A stretch of DNA of 23,489 bases from contig PDHQ01000203.1 of the NCBI GenBank assembly GCA_003339415.1, positions 449 to 23,937 of the forward strand, in the 5' to 3' direction. Every line of letters starts with the position of its first letter. Position 1 is the first letter of the stretch. Shown in pieces: positions 21,470 through 23,489 of the stretch. Both the position numbers and the translations under genes were made by a program. Origin of the DNA: Ophiocordyceps camponoti-saundersi (nom. inval.). Its lineage: Eukaryota; Ascomycota; Sordariomycetes; Hypocreales; Ophiocordycipitaceae. The notes under the pieces are model-generated. The model made no database searches. It had not been told where the DNA came from and saw only the letters and a list, made by a program, of their open reading frames with translations.

Positions 21470-21776
21470 TTATTTATTATATTAAATTTAACTATATCCT
21501 AGTCCTTACGTAGCTATATAATATAATTATTCGTTATTCTTAGAGATTAGATATATAATAAGCACTATATAAGTACCCTCGCTTCTTAAGAGTTTATTAT
21601 ACTAATAATCCTTAGCTATAGCTAGTATAAGTCTTTATCTATTATATTAGATTTAACTACGTCCTAGTCCTTATATAGCTATATAATATAACTATTTATT
21701 ATTTTTAAAAACTAGATATATAATAAGTATTATAAAGGTACCCTTACTTCTTAAGAGTCTATTATGCTAATAATTC
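21470..21776. repeat. Tandem duplication, about 165-bp period
   Basis: The block at 21,470-21,612 is repeated at 21,635-21,776. Both read TTATATTA, TTTAACTA, CCTAGTCCTTA, TAGCTATATAATATAA, AGATATATAATAAG, TACCC, CTTCTTAAGAGT and end in the satellite motif (TTTATTATACTAATAATC at 21,593 and TCTATTATGCTAATAATT at 21,757). Differences are largely transitions, as expected after RIP or CpG deamination. Confidence 0.75.
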
Positions 21777-22000
21777 TAATAAAGTTTTCCTTAGCGTTTC
21801 CTTATTAGTATTATAGCCTCTATTAGCCGCAATCTATTTTTAGATTTCTACTTCTTAAGAGTTTACTATACTAATAATCCCTAGCTATAGCTAGTAATAA
21901 AGTTTTCCTTAGCGTTTCCTTGCTAGTATTATAGCTTTTATTAGCTGCGATCTATTTTCAGATTTCTGCTCCTTAAAAGTTTACTACGCTAATAATCTTT
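21776..22000. repeat. Tandem duplication, about 120-bp period
   Basis: Two units (about 21,776-21,895 and 21,896-22,000) share TAATAAAGTTTTCCTTAGCG, TAGTATTATAGC, ATTAGC, ATCTATTTT, AGATTTCT and the satellite motif at their ends. The second unit keeps TTTTCAG, CTGCTCC and ACGCT where the first reads TTTTTAG, CTACTTC and ATACT, a direct side-by-side view of the mutation process. A third, more diverged unit is at about 22,222-22,312. Confidence 0.8.
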
Positions 22001-22012
22001 TAGTAAAATTAT

Positions 22013-22221
22013 ATTTCGAAAATTATAATCGAAATATATTTTCGAAATATACGGAAACTATAGCGTTTAGAAGCCCGTATTTCTAAGTTTATTAAAGCTT
22101 AATAGCTATAATAATAGTAAAAATAAAGGTTACTTTCTACCTAAGCACTATTCCTTATTTTTAAGATAATTAAAATAAAACTACGTTTACTATAAATTAA
22201 GGATATTATAAGTTTTAGCTT
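22013..22221. other. Interval with a TTTCGAAAAT / ATTTTCGAAA hairpin
   Basis: At 22,013-22,050 the sequence ATTTCGAAAATTATAATCGA is followed by AATATATTTTCGAAATATAC, giving an imperfect inverted repeat around TTTCGAAA. The rest up to 22,221 is AT-rich without a gene. Confidence 0.45.
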
Positions 22222-22291
22222 TAAATATAGAATATTATAGCTTTTATTAGCTATAATCTATTTTTAAATTTTTAAAGCTTTTACTTAGGAG

Positions 22292-22698
22292 TTTATTACG
22301 CTAATAATCTATAACTTATAAATATTAGTAGAAGCCCTAATAGCTAAAAAAGGAAGAGAAAAGTAAGCAGATAGTTTACTACGCTAATAATCTAATCTAA
22401 ATAAGCTAACTACTACGCTAATAGTTTACTACGCTAATAATCTAAATTTACTATACTAATAATCTATTACGTAGATAATTTACGTAGCTATTTACTATAC
22501 TAATAATCTAAATTTACTATACTAATAATCTATTACGTAGATAATTTACGTAGCTATTTACTATACTAATAATCTATATAGTAATTTATTACGCTAATAA
22601 TTTAATTTAAATAATCTAGAATTTTAAGATATAAGCGAATAGTTTACTACGCTAATAATCTAAATCTATTACGCTAATAATCTACTACGCGGATAATC
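22292..22698 (+). repeat. Satellite-like array of TTTACTACGCTAATAATCT
   Basis: About a dozen copies or near copies of the 19-bp motif lie in 400 bases, all in the same orientation: near 22,292, 22,374, 22,411, 22,424, 22,447, 22,490, 22,513, 22,556, 22,584, 22,641, 22,667 and 22,683. Variants read TATACTAATAATCT, ACGCTAATAGTTT and ACGCGGATAATCT. Isolated copies occur at 21,163, 21,593, 21,757, 21,862, 21,980 and 23,318. Spacing is irregular (13-80 bases), which excludes a simple tandem repeat. Its origin is unknown. Confidence 0.8.
22442..22573. repeat. Perfect 66-bp tandem duplication
   Basis: Positions 22,442-22,507 and 22,508-22,573 appear identical. Each unit carries two copies of the satellite motif in its TATACT form and the palindrome-like TACGTAGATAATTTACGTAG. 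Identity here contrasts with the diverged surroundings, so the duplication is young and later than the mutation of the sequence. Confidence 0.85.
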
Positions 22699-22759
22699 TT
22701 AGTCTACGTAGGTAATTTACTTACTTATACTTTATATAGTAAAGGTAGATAGTAAAAAG

Positions 22760-23290
22760 GCGGGCGATATAGTTTAATAACTTATCCTCCTTCCTCTAAT
22801 AGCGGTTATCTTCCTTATTATATATTCTTTAAGCGGTAGCTTAAGCGGAGGTAAGGTTAAGAAGGGGCTACTACTTTAAATTTATAGAATTCTATAATCT
22901 TCGCTATAATACCTTTTTAGTTAGAGTATTATTAAGCTTTTCGAATAATAGCTATACTATTACTAACTCTTATATTAAGTTTCGATATGCGAGTAAAAAG
23001 GCTAATTAGAAGAGGGTATATTTAGTTATATTTATTTTACTAAAAGTCCCTATTTTCCTTAAAACTTCTAAACTTTAATAAGTTATCTTTTTAAGCGTTA
23101 TACCTTAAGGGTTTTAAACTATAGTAAGATAGGGTTAGTTTATAATAAGGGTCTTTAGGGGCTTTAGGAGGGTAAGGATACTTTTTACTTTTATAATAAA
23201 TAATAGGTTATAATAAGCTAAGGAAGGGGGGAAGAAGAGGGGGAGATAATATTTAAAAGGAGGAGAAAAGAGGAGGGTAAAGGGTAAAGA
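22760..23290 (-). pseudogene. Decayed reading frame, unknown product
   Basis: On the minus strand one frame from about 23,280 to 22,760 reads as protein for about 170 codons. It starts with a Pro/Leu/Ser-rich N-terminal part (PPLFSSF, SPPLLPPFL), then KKYPYPPKAPKDPYYKLTL (about 23,180), SLKPLRYNA, FRSFKENRDF, a hydrophobic segment LLISLFTRISKLNIRVSNS, and KGIIAKIIEFYKFKVVAPS, ending near LYRP. Stops are TAA/TAG only and fairly sparse in the middle. The region is flanked by satellite motifs at 22,683 and 23,318. I recognise no domain. The start cannot be set because ATG codons are erased. Confidence 0.5.
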
Positions 23291-23403
23291 TACTTTTTGC
23301 TCCTAAAGTATAAGTAGTCTACTACGCTAATAATCTGCTATTAGGTAGTAATATCCCTTACGCTAATAGCTTATTAGTTTTAGGAATAGTTGTCTTATTA
23401 GCT

Positions 23404-23404
<1 letters not shown>

Positions 23405-23454
<50 letters not shown>

Positions 23455-23489
23455 CCCCGCCCCCCCCCCCCCCACCACCCCGCACCCCG
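23405..23489. repeat. Terminal C-dominated tract
   Basis: The last 85 bases are C apart from a few single G and A. They contain CpA several times (CACCACCCCGCACC), unlike the rest of the window. A telomere would show CCCTAA or a similar unit, and none is present. The most likely explanation is a sequencing or assembly artefact at a contig end, where a G/C homopolymer stopped extension. Confidence 0.7.

Larger units (their letters stand above)
1..23404. other. RIP-saturated AT-rich isochore
   Basis: Throughout, the dinucleotides CA and TG are nearly missing on both strands while TA is extremely common; CG, CC and CT persist. In the first 3.3 kb I find only a couple of CA/TG sites (for example the TG at about 2,537 and the CA at about 3,357). 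This is the established footprint of repeat-induced point mutation, which converts CpA to TpA in duplicated DNA during the sexual cycle of filamentous ascomycetes. Paralogous copies inside the window differ by the expected transitions: TTTTTAG against TTTTCAG at about 21,838 and 21,957. Consequences seen are very few ATG codons, many TAA/TAG and almost no TGA. The alternative of plain AT drift is unlikely because CpG and CpC survive. Confidence 0.93.

Noticed and set aside
22292..22698. CRISPR array
   Set aside because: Repeats are short, imperfect and irregularly spaced, the spaces between them contain further repeats, and the host is a fungus by its mutation pattern.
23405..23489. Telomere
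   Set aside because: No CCCTAA/TTAGGG or other regular unit; only C with single interruptions.
1..23489. tRNA or rRNA genes
   Set aside because: No cloverleaf-like or rRNA-like conserved stretch was seen; the TpG and CpA needed for conserved loops (for example the GGTTCAA region) are missing throughout.
1..23489. Mitochondrial or AT-rich bacterial genome
   Set aside because: No intact frames, no RNA genes, and the loss is specific to CpA/TpG with CpG kept, which simple AT bias does not produce.

Overview
The window looks like heterochromatic, gene-free DNA of a filamentous ascomycete (Pezizomycotina) that has been saturated by repeat-induced point mutation (RIP). CpA and TpG are almost absent over the whole 23.4 kb, TpA is hugely over-represented, and CpG, CpC and CpT survive. 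This is the signature of C-to-T change restricted to CpA. The result is very AT-rich DNA with almost no ATG and with dense TAA and TAG but almost no TGA, so no normal open reading frame exists. Every coding remnant below is a pseudogene, recognised as a frame with unusually few TAA/TAG and protein-like content.

Layout. 1-8,930: an array of diverged copies of a modular repeat. Two long copies lie at about 205-2,990 and 3,925-6,850, and shorter ones at 6,990-7,470 and 7,985-8,640. AT-rich modules alternate with purine-rich (A/G) minisatellites, (GA)n and (TA)n tracts. One minus-strand frame is preserved codon for codon between the two long copies. 9,300-16,760: a block bounded by two direct repeats of about 670 bp. 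Inside are minus-strand decayed frames (10,440-11,040 and 11,550-14,460) and, diverging from them, a plus-strand Gly/Arg-rich stretch and decayed frame (15,310-15,985). None of these matches a family I can name.

16,760-18,190 holds nothing I can identify. 18,190-19,640 is the best identified gene: a minus-strand Ty1/Copia retrotransposon polyprotein remnant with a zinc-knuckle-like segment, a GAG-pre-integrase region and an integrase core. Possible gag lies upstream, up to about 20,200. 20,540-20,925 is a foldback (long inverted repeat). 21,160-23,340 is a satellite-like zone built on a 19-bp motif, TTTACTACGCTAATAATCT, and its decayed forms, with tandem duplications of about 165, 120 and 66 bp. 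A further minus-strand decayed frame lies at 22,760-23,290. The window ends in an 85-base C-dominated tract, probably a contig-end artefact.

Nothing here appears able to make a protein. The window reads as a graveyard of mobile elements, as found in RIP-active fungal centromeres, subtelomeres or other AT-rich isochores; the sequence alone does not say which. Frames were read by eye, so feature edges are approximate, often by tens of bases.
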